Source of the DNA: PALSA-1003 sp963791945
GTDB taxonomy: Bacteria; Pseudomonadota; Gammaproteobacteria; Burkholderiales; Casimicrobiaceae
Assembly: GCA_963791945.1 (NCBI GenBank)
Contig: CAWBUD010000002.1
Location: forward strand, 2,914,001-2,978,000
Length of the DNA stretch: 64,000 nt
Direction of reading: 5' to 3'
Part shown: piece by piece, positions 33,785 to 42,060 of the stretch
Layout of the letters: the number at the start of each line of letters is the position of its first letter
Position numbering within the stretch: the stretch's first letter is position 1
Program-made: the position numbers and the translations under genes
The notes under the pieces: model-generated
Database searches by the model: none
Told to the model about the DNA's origin: nothing
Seen by the model: the letters and a program-made list of their open reading frames with translations, nothing else

Positions 33785-36502
33785 CTACCTCCGATTCGCT
33801 TTATCGCCCTGGGTAGCGGCCAGGGCTTGCTCGAGACTCTGCTTGCGCGTCAAGGCGTCGCTCCAGCGATCGCCCGTTTCGGAGAGCCGCTGCGGCACGT
33901 TGGTGATTCTGAAGTCCAGCGGGTGCGCGCCTGCGAGCTCTTCCCACGTGAGCGGCATCGACACCGGTGCACCGGGCTCGCCGCGGGGCGAGTAGGCGAC
34001 GTTCAGCGTCTTGCCGCGGACGTTCATATTGTAATCCATGAATATCTTGCCTGTCCTCTTGGGCACGCTCCATTCCAGAGTGATGTCCTTCGGGTGCAGG
34101 TGCAGCAAATGCCGCCCGACGAGCTCCGAGACGTGGCGGGCGGCGTCGAAATCGATCGTCCGGCGGATCGGCACGAAGACGTGCAGCCCGGTCTTGCCGG
34201 AGGTCTTGACGATCGGCTCGAGCGACATTCCCCGCAGCAGCTCGCGGAGCCAGAAGGCGACCTCCTTGCCCTTCTCGAAGGCGATCGTGTTGAGCTCGGG
34301 CTCGGCGCCCGGCTTCTCCTTGCCCGAATAGATGTAAGGGTCGATGTCGAAGACGACGTAGTCGGGATAGTTCAGCACCGAGGCTTCGAGCGATTCGAGC
34401 GACGTGTCGTAATCGGTGCTTCTGGAGCGGGCGTCGCGACCGGCCTTCGCGCGCGAATGCCAGACATGGAACTCGAGCGTACCCGACTGCGCCAGCCACA
34501 GCAGCGTCGGCAGGTTGTTGCACAGAAGATACTCGTGGCTCTCGTCCTTGGATCCGGACCAGAGCGTGATCGTTTCGGCGAATACCGGCCGCTCCTGCTC
34601 CCAGTGTTTCTGAAAGAACCTCTGCCCGCGAATCCCTTCGGGCATGCGGATCATCGTGAGGGGCCGATCGGCGAGGTGCGGGAGGATGTACGGCGACACG
34701 AGCGCGAAATAGCGAAGAAGATCGCGCTTGGTGAGCGCCGGCTCGTTGAGCGACGGATCGGCCGGCCAGTAGACGCGGTCGAGGTTGGTCAGTTTGATGC
34801 GATCCGGCCCGACCGCGATAGTCGCCGTCGCCTTCGCCTTGTCGAGCTGCGCCACGACGTCGTCGATGACACCGCCGCCGCGCGGCGCCTCCTTCGCCAC
34901 GGGTCCGGCCGCGGAGCGCCGCACGGATTTCGGGTCGACGTCGTCGCGCAGCCGCAGGAAGACCGGCGCACGCAGCGCGCCGTCTTCGGTCCAGCTGTGA
35001 AACTCCACTTCGGCGACGAGCTTCGGCTCCACCCACATCGTCGGCGCATTGAGCTCGGGCTTCTCGACAAAGGGACACGAGCTCCGTCGCAATGGCTCGA
35101 GTCGCCCCTTCGCTTCCCTGAGCGATGCATCGTCGAAGCCTGAACCGACGTGCGAGGCGTAGCGCAGCTTCCCCTTGTCCCAGTAGCCGAGGAGCAAGGC
35201 GCCGAGCGCAGCGCGCGCGCCTTTGCCCTGGGTATAGCCGCCGACCACGAAGTCGGCCGTGCGCTTGGGCTTGACCTTGAGCCAGGCATTCGAGCGCTTT
35301 CCCGATTCGTAACGGCTGTCCTTGCGCTTGCCGATCACGCCTTCGAAGCCGGCGGCGAGCGCGGCCGTGCGCAGGGCGATGCCGTCGTCCGAAGCGAACA
35401 CCAACTGCACCAGCGACGAAGGCAGCAGACATTGAGACAGGTAGCGCCGGCGATCCTGATACGTCGACTTCGTCAGATCGATCCCGGCGAAGTGGAGCAT
35501 GTCGAAGCAGAAGAACGCGACGGGGACGGTCTGGTCGGCTTCCGCGATCTCGCGCGGCGTCTTCAACTGCGCGCGGTTCTGCAACGCGTTGAACGACGGC
35601 CGTCCGCTTGCGTCGAACGCCACCAGCTCGCCGTCGAGGATCATCCCGCCGGCGTCCTGCTGCCCCAGCTGGGCGACGAGCGCGGGAAATTGATGCGAAA
35701 GCTCGAGCCCGCGCCGCGACTTGAGCTTCACGCCGTCCGGGCCGATGAATGCGAGTACCCGATAGCCGTCGAGCTTCGGCTCCCATACCCACCCCGGTTT
35801 CCGGAACGGCTCGTCGGTGACCTCGGCGAGCATCGGCGCGAGCGTCGCAGGCATCGGCCCGGCCTTCCCGGACGGCACCAGGCGAGTCGCCGCCATGGGA
35901 TGCGCGGGCACGACTTTCAGCTCCTCGACCGCCGCTCCGGAAAGTACCGACCGGTTGCGCTCGGTCACGTCGACGGTCGCGGCGAAGCGGTCCTTGTGCT
36001 TGATGAGAAGCCACTGCTTCGCGTCGCGGGTGCGCACCAGCGCGAACGAGCCTTTGATCTTCTCGCCGCGCAGAAAGACGGAGAGCTTGCCCTCGGCGAG
36101 GCCGTCTCTCACTTCGCGTTCCGCCCGCTTGCGGTCGTGGAACGAGGTTTCGTCGTCTTCGTCGGGCGAGTACACGCCGCAGTCCCAGACGATGACTTCG
36201 CCGGCTCCGTATTGTCCCGGTGGAATCACGCCCTCGAACGAGGCATAGTCATAGGGATGGTCCTCGGTCTGGACCGCGAGTCGCTTTTCGTTGGGATCGA
36301 GCGCCGGGCCCTTCGGCACGGCCCACGATTTGAGGACGCCATCGCACTCGAGTCGGAAGTCATAATGCAGTCTGCGGGCCGAGTGCTGCTGGACGACGAA
36401 CAGCAGCGGTCCGCTCGCCGGCGCGGACACCGCGGGCTTGGGCTCCGGCGTGGCGGCAAAGCTCCGCTTGGCGACGTATTCGTCGAGCTCGTTTTTCGCC
36501 AT
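33785..36502 (-). CDS. ligD: Multifunctional ATP-dependent DNA ligase LigD
   Basis: A 905-residue end-joining enzyme with three parts in the order phosphoesterase, ligase, polymerase. The 3'-phosphoesterase part (about 25-175) has RRLHYDFRLECDGVLKSWAV and FEGVIPPGQYGAGEVIVWD. The ligase part (about 215-530) has the adenylated Lys243 in WEPKLDGYR and GMILDGELVAFD. The primase-polymerase part (about 590-890) has the metal-binding pair Asp719/Asp721 in YVVFDIDPYI and SGKTGLHVFVPI. Length is normal for this arrangement. Its ATG lies 26 bases from the divergent DUF72 gene, so their promoters must overlap the genes. Confidence 0.97.
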   Translation of the reverse strand: MAKNELDEYVAKRSFAATPEPKPAVSAPASGPLLFVVQQHSARRLHYDFRLECDGVLKSWAVPKGPALDPNEKRLAVQTEDHPYDYASFEGVIPPGQYGAGEVIVWDCGVYSPDEDDETSFHDRKRAEREVRDGLAEGKLSVFLRGEKIKGSFALVRTRDAKQWLLIKHKDRFAATVDVTERNRSVLSGAAVEELKVVPAHPMAATRLVPSGKAGPMPATLAPMLAEVTDEPFRKPGWVWEPKLDGYRVLAFIGPDGVKLKSRRGLELSHQFPALVAQLGQQDAGGMILDGELVAFDASGRPSFNALQNRAQLKTPREIAEADQTVPVAFFCFDMLHFAGIDLTKSTYQDRRRYLSQCLLPSSLVQLVFASDDGIALRTAALAAGFEGVIGKRKDSRYESGKRSNAWLKVKPKRTADFVVGGYTQGKGARAALGALLLGYWDKGKLRYASHVGSGFDDASLREAKGRLEPLRRSSCPFVEKPELNAPTMWVEPKLVAEVEFHSWTEDGALRAPVFLRLRDDVDPKSVRRSAAGPVAKEAPRGGGVIDDVVAQLDKAKATATIAVGPDRIKLTNLDRVYWPADPSLNEPALTKRDLLRYFALVSPYILPHLADRPLTMIRMPEGIRGQRFFQKHWEQERPVFAETITLWSGSKDESHEYLLCNNLPTLLWLAQSGTLEFHVWHSRAKAGRDARSRSTDYDTSLESLEASVLNYPDYVVFDIDPYIYSGKEKPGAEPELNTIAFEKGKEVAFWLRELLRGMSLEPIVKTSGKTGLHVFVPIRRTIDFDAARHVSELVGRHLLHLHPKDITLEWSVPKRTGKIFMDYNMNVRGKTLNVAYSPRGEPGAPVSMPLTWEELAGAHPLDFRITNVPQRLSETGDRWSDALTRKQSLEQALAATQGDKANRR

Positions 36503-36528
36503 GCGGACATTCTAGGGACAAAGGGACG

Positions 36529-37245
36529 ATGGCACACGTGACGACCCGACTCCTTGCCGGCGCGAGCGGCTACGCCTTCAAGGAATGGAAGGGCGACTTT
36601 TATCCGGAGAAGATCAAGCCCGAAGAGATGCTCGGCTACTACTCAGGGCGGCTGCCGACCGTCGAGATCAACAACACGTTCTATCGGATGCCCGGCGTGG
36701 ACATGCTCAAGGCATGGGTCGCGGCGACCCCGGAGCCGTTCCGGTTCGCGATCAAGGCATCGCGCCGGATCACCCACATCGCCCGCCTCAAGGCCGAGGC
36801 GGCTGCCGATTCGGTCGCCTTCCTCTATCGCAACCTGGCCGCGCTCGGCGAGAAACGGGGCCCGGTGCTCTTTCAGCTGCCGCCCAACCTGAGGAAAGAC
36901 CTCCCGCGCCTCGAGGTGTTTCTCCGCCTGCTGCCCGACGATCATCGGGCCGCGTTCGAATTCCGCAACGAGAGCTGGTTCGCCGATGATGTCTACGCCG
37001 CGCTCGAGTCGGCCGGCGCCTCGCTGTGCCTCTCCGAGCGCGAGGACAACGCGCCGCCGCCGCTGGTGGAGACGGCCCCATGGGGCTACGTGCGCCTGCG
37101 GCTCGAAACGTACTCCGACGACGACCTTCGCGCGTGGGCGCGCCGTCTGGAGGCGACCTCTTGGCGCCCGATTTATGTGTACTTCATGCACGAGCCGACG
37201 GCGCCGGCGTATGCGCGGACGCTCATGCGTTTCACCGGAGGCTAA
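36529..37245 (+). CDS. DUF72 family protein
   Basis: A 238-residue protein of the DUF72 (YecE) family, a TIM-barrel with unknown activity. Family motifs are GASGYAFKEWKGDFYPEK (residues 10-27), TVEINNTFYRMP, FAIKASRRITHIARL and VLFQLPPNLRKDLPRLE, and the late PIYVYFMHEPTAPAYARTL. DUF72 genes are often found next to bacterial end-joining genes, and here it is divergent from ligD with only 26 bases between the starts. A DNA-repair link is therefore plausible but unproved. Confidence 0.92.
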   Translation: MAHVTTRLLAGASGYAFKEWKGDFYPEKIKPEEMLGYYSGRLPTVEINNTFYRMPGVDMLKAWVAATPEPFRFAIKASRRITHIARLKAEAAADSVAFLYRNLAALGEKRGPVLFQLPPNLRKDLPRLEVFLRLLPDDHRAAFEFRNESWFADDVYAALESAGASLCLSEREDNAPPPLVETAPWGYVRLRLETYSDDDLRAWARRLEATSWRPIYVYFMHEPTAPAYARTLMRFTGG

Positions 37246-37365
37246 CCGCCAAAGCGTGAGCGCGGAACCGGTCGTGACGAGGACCGCCGGCTGGAGTGGC
37301 TCGACGCGCGTTCACGCTTGATTCGTCAGAGGACCACGAAAGCGGCCTACAAACGGCCAGGACGA

Positions 37366-37396
37366 GTCCGACAGTATGTACTTAGCGAAAGGTCGG
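37366..37396 (+). repeat. Left terminal inverted repeat of the element
   Basis: Begins GTCCGACAGTATGTA and continues CTTAGCGAAAGGTCGG. It pairs with 38729-38759 at 28 of 31 positions. Confidence 0.85.
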
Positions 37397-37434
37397 GCCG
37401 AAGGCGTCAGCCCTTCGCTCTCAGCCGTTAACGG

Positions 37435-37653
37435 CTAGCCGCTCCTTGAACGCCCTCTAGGCCGACGTAGCATCTGGTGTGGCGCGCCGGTAGCGACCGT
37501 CTTCTGCTGCGGCCACCCTTGCTCTGGGCGCTTCTTTGCGAGGGCGGCTTTGATGTTCTCCTTCCAGCCGCCCTCTAGCTTGAGCCGATCAGCTTCCGGG
37601 CCGGTCATACCCTTTTCACGCCTCCGCTTTTGCTTGTCGCGATCCATAGTCAC
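37435..37653 (-). CDS. Small basic hypothetical protein inside the element
   Basis: A frame of 72 codons from a GTG, or 70 from the ATG at 37647, rich in Lys and Arg: MDRDKQKRRREKG, then LKLEGGWKENIKAALAKKRP and EQGWPQ. I do not recognise it firmly. The amphipathic GWKENIKAALAKKRP segment looks like genuine protein rather than noise. No good ribosome site is visible. As it lies between the terminal repeats it is a passenger gene candidate, or the remains of one. Confidence 0.4.
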   Translation of the reverse strand: MTMDRDKQKRRREKGMTGPEADRLKLEGGWKENIKAALAKKRPEQGWPQQKTVATGAPHQMLRRPRGRSRSG

Positions 37654-37665
37654 TTGGGCAGACGG

Positions 37666-38275
37666 TTAATGCAGAGACTGCTGTTTTGGAAACCACGTCT
37701 TGATTAGATCAATGTATTGCTTGAGACGTTCTAGCCCTTCTTGGGTGACCGTTCCATCAGCAATAATACTCATCGAGCAATCTTCTCCTGCGGGAATCGC
37801 GCTACCCACTTGCTTTCCTTGCGGCAGGCTGCCGGTCAAAGAGCGTTGAGAAGCCGAAGGCGCTCGGTTTTTGGGGCTAGTCCTTGGTCCATCCGAGACT
37901 CCTCTCCGAGTCGTTGAGAGTCGTCCGTATCTTCCCCCTTTGCCTTTTCGTTTACAAGCGCCAACGTTTCACGATAGGCGCGAATTAGCGCATCAACGGC
38001 ACTTTGCAGAAATCCTCGCCGAAGCAAGAATGAACGTAAGTTATCATCGCTCGGAAGCCCTTCGTAATTTTTTCCGAATCTCGTCAAACAATGCCGGGGC
38101 AAATGCGGCCCTTCGGATGGCTTCAATCCGGTCCGGAGAGTCCTTGCCTTCTACCAAGATCACTAGACCGTCGGCGCTCACCTTCAATTCGTTACCCATT
38201 TCTTCCAATAACCCGTACTTCTTGAGTGCGGAAATGACTGTCAGCGACTTGCCGTTCAACCCTGCCTTGCCGATC
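37666..38275 (-). pseudogene. Frameshifted conserved protein inside the element
   Basis: Three minus-strand frames join into one protein-like sequence. They are LNGKSLTVISALKKYGLLEE with DGLVILVEGKDSPDRIEAIR and AAFAPALFDEIRKKL (38044-38275), LPSDDNLRSFLLRRGFLQSA with AVDALIRAYRETLALV (37836-38090), and AIPAGEDCSMSIIADGTVTQ with EGLERLKQYIDLIKTWFPKQ (37666-37830). At least two frameshifts separate them, near 38085 and 37836. The normal 5' end is replaced by transposase sequence at about 38275. It looks like a whole conserved chromosomal or passenger gene (helical N-terminal domain plus a short C-terminal domain) that has decayed. Function is unknown to me. Confidence 0.6.
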
Positions 38276-38730
38276 CAAACGCGATACCCTGACCACTCGT
38301 CGGTGTAGATGCGCGCTGACCGAGCTACGTTCTGTCGCAGCACCTTCTTGAGACTGGACGCGGTAACGTTGGCAACGACGTGGGCGAACGCGACCGCCGC
38401 GCTCCTTCATCCCGACGACGGCGGTCTTCTCGATCTTGCGCGACTTCCGACTGTTGTTGTACGGACGATTCCTGCCGCCGATGAAGACTTCGCCGGCCTC
38501 GACCGTGCCATCCAATGGAGTCGGATCGCTCTCGGTCATCGCGAAGCGAATGCGATGCATCATGAACAACTCGGACTTGCACGACACGCCGGTTTGCCGA
38601 TGGATTTCGGCGCGCTGACGCCCTTCTTCGACGTAGAGGCGCGCCAGAATGCGAAGCACCAGTGGCGGATCGGGATGTCTTCCCTGCGTTCACAAGCAGG
38701 ATGTCAGTCCGTCGGCGCGCTGACCTAACG
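38275..38730 (-). pseudogene. IS1595-type transposase remnant
   Basis: Pieces of an ISXO2/IS1595 DDE transposase in three frames: IPIRHWCFAFWRASTSKKGV, then RQTGVSCKSELFMMHRIRFA and LDGTVEAGEVFIGGRNRPYN with KTAVVGMKERGGRVR, then ARSARIYTDEWSGYR. Frameshifts lie near 38627 and 38390. The first catalytic Asp of the usual EADE motif is Gly (VEAGEVF). The N-terminal zinc ribbon and everything after the second Asp (TDEW) are missing. It is inactive. Confidence 0.8.
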
Positions 38731-38759
38731 GACGTTTCGCTAACTACATACTGTCGGAC
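38729..38759 (-). repeat. Right terminal inverted repeat of the element
   Basis: On the minus strand it reads GTCCGACAGTATGTAG then TTAGCGAAACGTCCG, matching the left repeat at 28 of 31 positions. Confidence 0.85.
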
Positions 38760-38871
38760 GATTCCTACGCGACCGGGAACGAATCCTTGGCTTGAAATCA
38801 GACTGGACCGACGCATACAACGAGTCGCGCGCTGATACAACGCCGAGGCGCCGCGGCGCAGACTTCGAGCC

Positions 38872-39069
38872 ATGAAGACTCATCTCAGCGCCGGTGAACG
38901 ATCGATGCCTCGCGGCGCAGGGGCCGCGGGGGATCCTGCGTTCACGCCGTTCGTGGCCGCTTCCCTCGACGAGATCCGCTACGCGCAGCGACTCCGAGAA
39001 CGGCTGCGGAAGCGCTATCCGGACCGGCCGTCGCCGCGCGTACCCTACTGGAGCGTCGGCGCAGACTAG
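38872..39069 (+). CDS. Small conserved hypothetical protein
   Basis: A 65-residue frame from ATG 38872. The second half, FVAASLDEIRYAQRLRERLR then KRYPD and PYWSVGAD, is a charged helix followed by a short conserved-looking tail. I have seen this type of tail in small betaproteobacterial proteins, but it has no known function. The first third is low in complexity. It ends in a CTAG that also holds the stop of the minus-strand gene facing it. Confidence 0.5.
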   Translation: MKTHLSAGERSMPRGAGAAGDPAFTPFVAASLDEIRYAQRLRERLRKRYPDRPSPRVPYWSVGAD

Positions 39070-39338
39070 AGCCCGCGCGCGGCCTCCGCCAGCAGCGACC
39101 CCAGCCACACGTAGCCGACCGACCCCAGCGTCAGGATAAAGAGTGCGTGCTCCAGGCGCGCGACCCTGCGCGGTCGCGAGTCCGGCCGCCTGTGCGATCG
39201 CGTCGTTCCCGGCGCTCTTGCGCCCGCGGCGATGCCGGGCGGCGCAGCGGCGGTGATCCGCCGTGCCGATTTTGCGCTGCTTCGAGCCGGCGCGGACGCG
39301 CCGGCATCCTGCCTGATGCCACACGCCGAAGCTTGCAT
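39066..39338 (-). CDS. Small single-helix membrane protein (hypothetical)
   Basis: A 90-residue frame with a very good ribosome site, GGAGGAC, four bases before the ATG at 39338. The first 55 residues are polar, Ala- and Arg-rich. The end, LEHALFILTLGSVGYVWLGS then LLAEAARGL, is one membrane helix. No family is recognised. It is divergent from the MocR-type regulator, in the space where regulated genes of such regulators often lie, and the palindrome at 39385-39407 sits just upstream of it. Confidence 0.5.
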   Translation of the reverse strand: MQASACGIRQDAGASAPARSSAKSARRITAAAPPGIAAGARAPGTTRSHRRPDSRPRRVARLEHALFILTLGSVGYVWLGSLLAEAARGL

Positions 39339-39384
39339 GCGAGTCCTCCGTCGAGTGATGACGGAAGCGACGATATACGGGATC

Positions 39385-39407
39385 ATTGGTATGATAAAAG
39401 GACCAAT
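39385..39407. promoter_or_regulatory. Inverted repeat between divergent genes, candidate MocR operator
   Basis: ATTGGT at 39385-39390 and ACCAAT at 39402-39407 are inverted across 11 AT-rich bases (ATGATAAAAGG). A further half-site, ATCCAAT, follows at 39425-39431 just before the regulator's first ATG. The AT-rich patch stands out from the GC-rich surroundings. It is a likely autoregulatory site for the adjacent MocR-type regulator; no binding evidence exists. Confidence 0.5.
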
Positions 39408-39432
39408 ATCGTCTATTTTTATGGATCCAATC

Positions 39433-40909
39433 ATGCCCGCCGCCACCGTCTCTGCCAGGACGTCGTTCGATCTCTCGCTCGAGCTGCCAGCCGCCCGGCT
39501 CGCGCCGGGTCGGCCGCGAGCTGCATCGGCAGCTCCGCGCCGCGATCATCGGCGGACGCCTTCAATCCGGCTTGCGCTTGCCTTCGACGCGAGAGCTTGC
39601 GAGCTCGCTGGGCGTATCGCGCAACACCGTGGTGACCGCCTACGATCTGCTGCTCGCCGAGGGGTACGTCCGCGCCGCCGGACGCGCCGGGACTCAGGTC
39701 GCGAACGTCGTGTCGCCGCCGTCGCGGCAAGAGGCCGTTGCCGCTCCTGGCCGGGACGCTCGGCTCAGTCCCGCCTGGCGAGCGCCTTATCGATTGATCC
39801 CGATCGGGGTCGTCAGCGAGTGTCGCTACGATTTCACTGTCGGCATGCCGGACTCGGGGTTGTTTCCCTACGCGCTGTGGCGGCGGCTCACCGCTCGGGC
39901 GCTGCGCGCCGCGTCGAGAGCGCGCGCCGGATACGGAGATCCTCAGGGGCTTCTCGCGCTTCGCGAAGCGATCGCCGGCCACGTTTCCTTCGCCCGCGCG
40001 ATCGCCTGCGACGCGGAAAATGTCGTCGTGACGGCCGGGGCTCAGCAGGCGTTCGATCTGCTCGCGCGCATTCTCGTGACGCCCGGCAGGACAACCGTGG
40101 CGGTCGAAGAACCGGGCTACCCTCCCCTGCGAAACGTGCTCGCTGCCGCCGGCGCGAAGATCGTTCCGGTTCCGGTAGACGACGAGGGACTGCGCGTCGA
40201 TCGGCTTCCGCCGGCGACGAAGGTCGTCTGCGTGACGCCGTCACACCAGTTTCCGCTCGGCGTGCACCTGTCGCTCCCCCGCCGGAGGGCGTTGCTGGAC
40301 TTCGCGCGCGTCCGCGGCGCGGTGATCATCGAAGACGACTACGATGGAGAATTCCGCTATGCCGGCAAGCCGCTCGATGCGTTGCAGACGCTGGATCGGG
40401 CCCGATGCGTGTTCTACGTCGGGACGTTTTCCAAGAGCCTCTTTCCCGCGCTGCGCCTGGGGTTCGTCATCGCGCCGCCGTGGGCGCGAGCGGCGCTGGT
40501 CGCGGCGAAACAGGCGGCCGACTGGCATGCGCCTGTGGTCGGGCAGGATACCCTGGCGGCCTTCATCGCCGAGGGCCATCTCGCGCGCCACGTGCGCAAG
40601 ATGCGCACGGTCTACGGCGAGCGCCGGTCGATACTCCGCGGCGCGCTCGAACGTTTCGGCGGCGGGAGGTTCCGCGTCGTCGGCATCGGCGCGGGACTCC
40701 ATCTCGCCGCCTATCTCGAGCCGGCGATCCGCGCCTCGGCTCTGATCGAGCAGGCGCGCCAAGCCGGCTTCGCGCTCGATCCGATCCAGCGGTTCGGCGC
40801 CGCCGACCGGCGCGCCGATGGCATCGTCTTCGGCTACGGCGCGATCGAAACGACGCGGATTGCGGAAGGGGTCCGCAAGCTCTCCGGCCTCGCGAAGCGG
40901 AGCGCCTAG
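39433..40909 (+). CDS. MocR/PdxR-type GntR regulator with aminotransferase-like domain, apparent frameshift
   Basis: A regulator with an N-terminal GntR winged helix (RLPSTRELASSLGVSRNTVV, AYDLLLAEGYVRAAGRAGTQ) and a C-terminal fold-type I aminotransferase-like domain. The latter has TAGAQQAFDLLARILVTPG, AVEEPGYPPLRNVLAAAGAK, VIIEDDYDGEFRYAGKPLDA and the PLP lysine in FYVGTFSKSLFPALRLGFVI. The typical start FDLSLELPA is encoded from ATG 39433 in a different frame from the rest; the frames meet between about 39487 and 39515. The only single-frame start is a TTG at 39572 that would cut the DNA-binding helix. A one-base error or mutation is likely. Such regulators respond to PLP and control nearby genes. 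Its stop interlocks with the PEBP stop at CTAG. Confidence 0.83.
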
Positions 40910-41466
40910 CGGCGTTTCTGGTAGGTCCCGATCAGCACCGCCTGCGCCAGGACGTGCCCCTGCATGGCCTTTTCCAGCGCCGCCTTGTTCGGACGCGCAA
41001 GATCGTGCAACGCCGTGTCGAGCGCGTAGAGCTTGTGGAAGTAGCGGTGGCGACCGACGGGCGGACACGGGCCGCCGTAGCCGGTGCGCTTCCAATCGGT
41101 GAGTCCTTCGCGCGTTCCGGCGGGCAACGCGTCTGCGCGGACCGCTTCGGGCAGGCTGCTCGCCGACGGAGGGATATCGTAGAGTACCCAGTGCACCCAG
41201 GTCATCCTGGGCGCGGCCGGATCCGGCGCGTCCGGATCGTCGACGATGAGGGCGAAGCTCTTCGTGCCCGTCGGCGCGCCGCTCCAGGCGAGCGGCGGCG
41301 AAACGTCCTTGCCTTCGCAGGTATAGCTCGCCGGTATCTCGGCGCCGGCGGCAAACGCGCTCGACGTGATCGTCAGGCTCATGGGTCTATCCTCCGCGTC
41401 GCAGAACGATGAGCTCGCAGCCAGGGCGGCGGCCGCGGCGGCCGTCAGGACCCGGGGCAGTCGCAT
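40906..41466 (-). CDS. YbhB/YbcL family PEBP-like protein
   Basis: A 186-residue phosphatidylethanolamine-binding-protein-like protein. A hydrophobic, Ala-rich N-terminus (residues 1-25) looks like a signal peptide. The family core follows: YTCEGKDVSPPLAWSGAPTG, SFALIVDDPDAPDPAAPRMT, WVHWVLYDIPPS and GYGGPCPPVGRHRYFHKLYA, with conserved Asp, His and Arg. Proteins of this type have an anion-binding pocket but no proven enzyme activity. An internal Met (MSLTITSS) would give a cytosolic form. It faces the regulator gene with interlocked stops. Confidence 0.92.
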   Translation of the reverse strand: MRLPRVLTAAAAAALAASSSFCDAEDRPMSLTITSSAFAAGAEIPASYTCEGKDVSPPLAWSGAPTGTKSFALIVDDPDAPDPAAPRMTWVHWVLYDIPPSASSLPEAVRADALPAGTREGLTDWKRTGYGGPCPPVGRHRYFHKLYALDTALHDLARPNKAALEKAMQGHVLAQAVLIGTYQKRR

Positions 41467-41474
41467 CCCGAGGA

Positions 41475-41828
41475 CTATTTCCTCGACAGCGGAAGAAACG
41501 CAAAGAGCGAGCGAAGGACGAACGCAGTCTGCTCGGCGACCTGGCGCTGCGCTGCGCCGGCAATGCGGTCGTAGGCTCTGCGGTCGAGCTCGCCCTCGAA
41601 GCTCTCGGAAACGAGCCGGCCGTTTTCATACGCTGCGCGCTTCGACTTCACGCGCGCCGTCGGGCCCGCCGCGGAAATCTCGGTGTAGGAGTAACGGAAA
41701 CTCACGAAGGGACCGGGCCCGGACGCTTCGAGGAGCTGTGACGGCCGCGCAGCCGCAGTGGTCGGCTCGATCCCATGATCCTTGGAATCGATCGGTTTCC
41801 TTTTCGTCACGATGGGGTACTTCTTCAC
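41475..41828 (-). CDS. Conserved hypothetical protein
   Basis: A 117-residue protein from a GTG at 41828 with a strong GGAGGT site seven bases before it. The middle, VSFRYSYTEISAAGPTARVK then RAAYENGRLVSESFEGELDR, looks like a compact beta-rich domain. A helical C-terminus with aromatic residues (FVLRSLFAFLPLSRK) follows. There is no signal peptide. I do not recognise a characterised family. It lies just upstream of the PEBP gene on the same strand (eight bases) and is probably transcribed with it. Confidence 0.72.
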   Translation of the reverse strand: MKKYPIVTKRKPIDSKDHGIEPTTAAARPSQLLEASGPGPFVSFRYSYTEISAAGPTARVKSKRAAYENGRLVSESFEGELDRRAYDRIAGAAQRQVAEQTAFVLRSLFAFLPLSRK

Positions 41829-42060
41829 GCTTCGACCTCCGAATTGAGCGACCAGGCTGCATTGCCGAATGCACTTCCGAGCTGTCGATCTCCGGATGAA
41901 TGCGAGAATCGATCGATGAGACGGCCGGGCTGCGGAAGAGCGCGAGGCGGATGGATCAACATACGCCGCACGGTAGCCGCGATCAAGCCCCGGCGCGAAA
42001 CGCCGAGCTTGCGGCGCCGTCGGAATAAGTACGGACGCGGCGGCGTATACACTAGATTCG

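Larger units (their letters stand above)
37366..38759. mobile_element. Decayed IS1595-type element with passenger genes
   Basis: A 1394-base element bounded by 31-base inverted repeats with 28 matches. It contains a broken IS1595-type transposase at the right, a broken conserved gene in the middle and a small intact frame at the left, all read from the minus strand. The flanks show no clear target duplication. Base composition is visibly less GC-rich than the surroundings over 37650-38350. The element cannot move by itself. Confidence 0.78.

Noticed and set aside
32441..35143. Plus-strand open frame of 900 codons opposite MerR-TPR, Ku and LigD
   Set aside because: It spans three real genes on the other strand and has no family signature.
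37366..38759. Target-site duplication flanking the insertion element
   Set aside because: The bases outside the two inverted repeats do not match convincingly at any length of 5-9.
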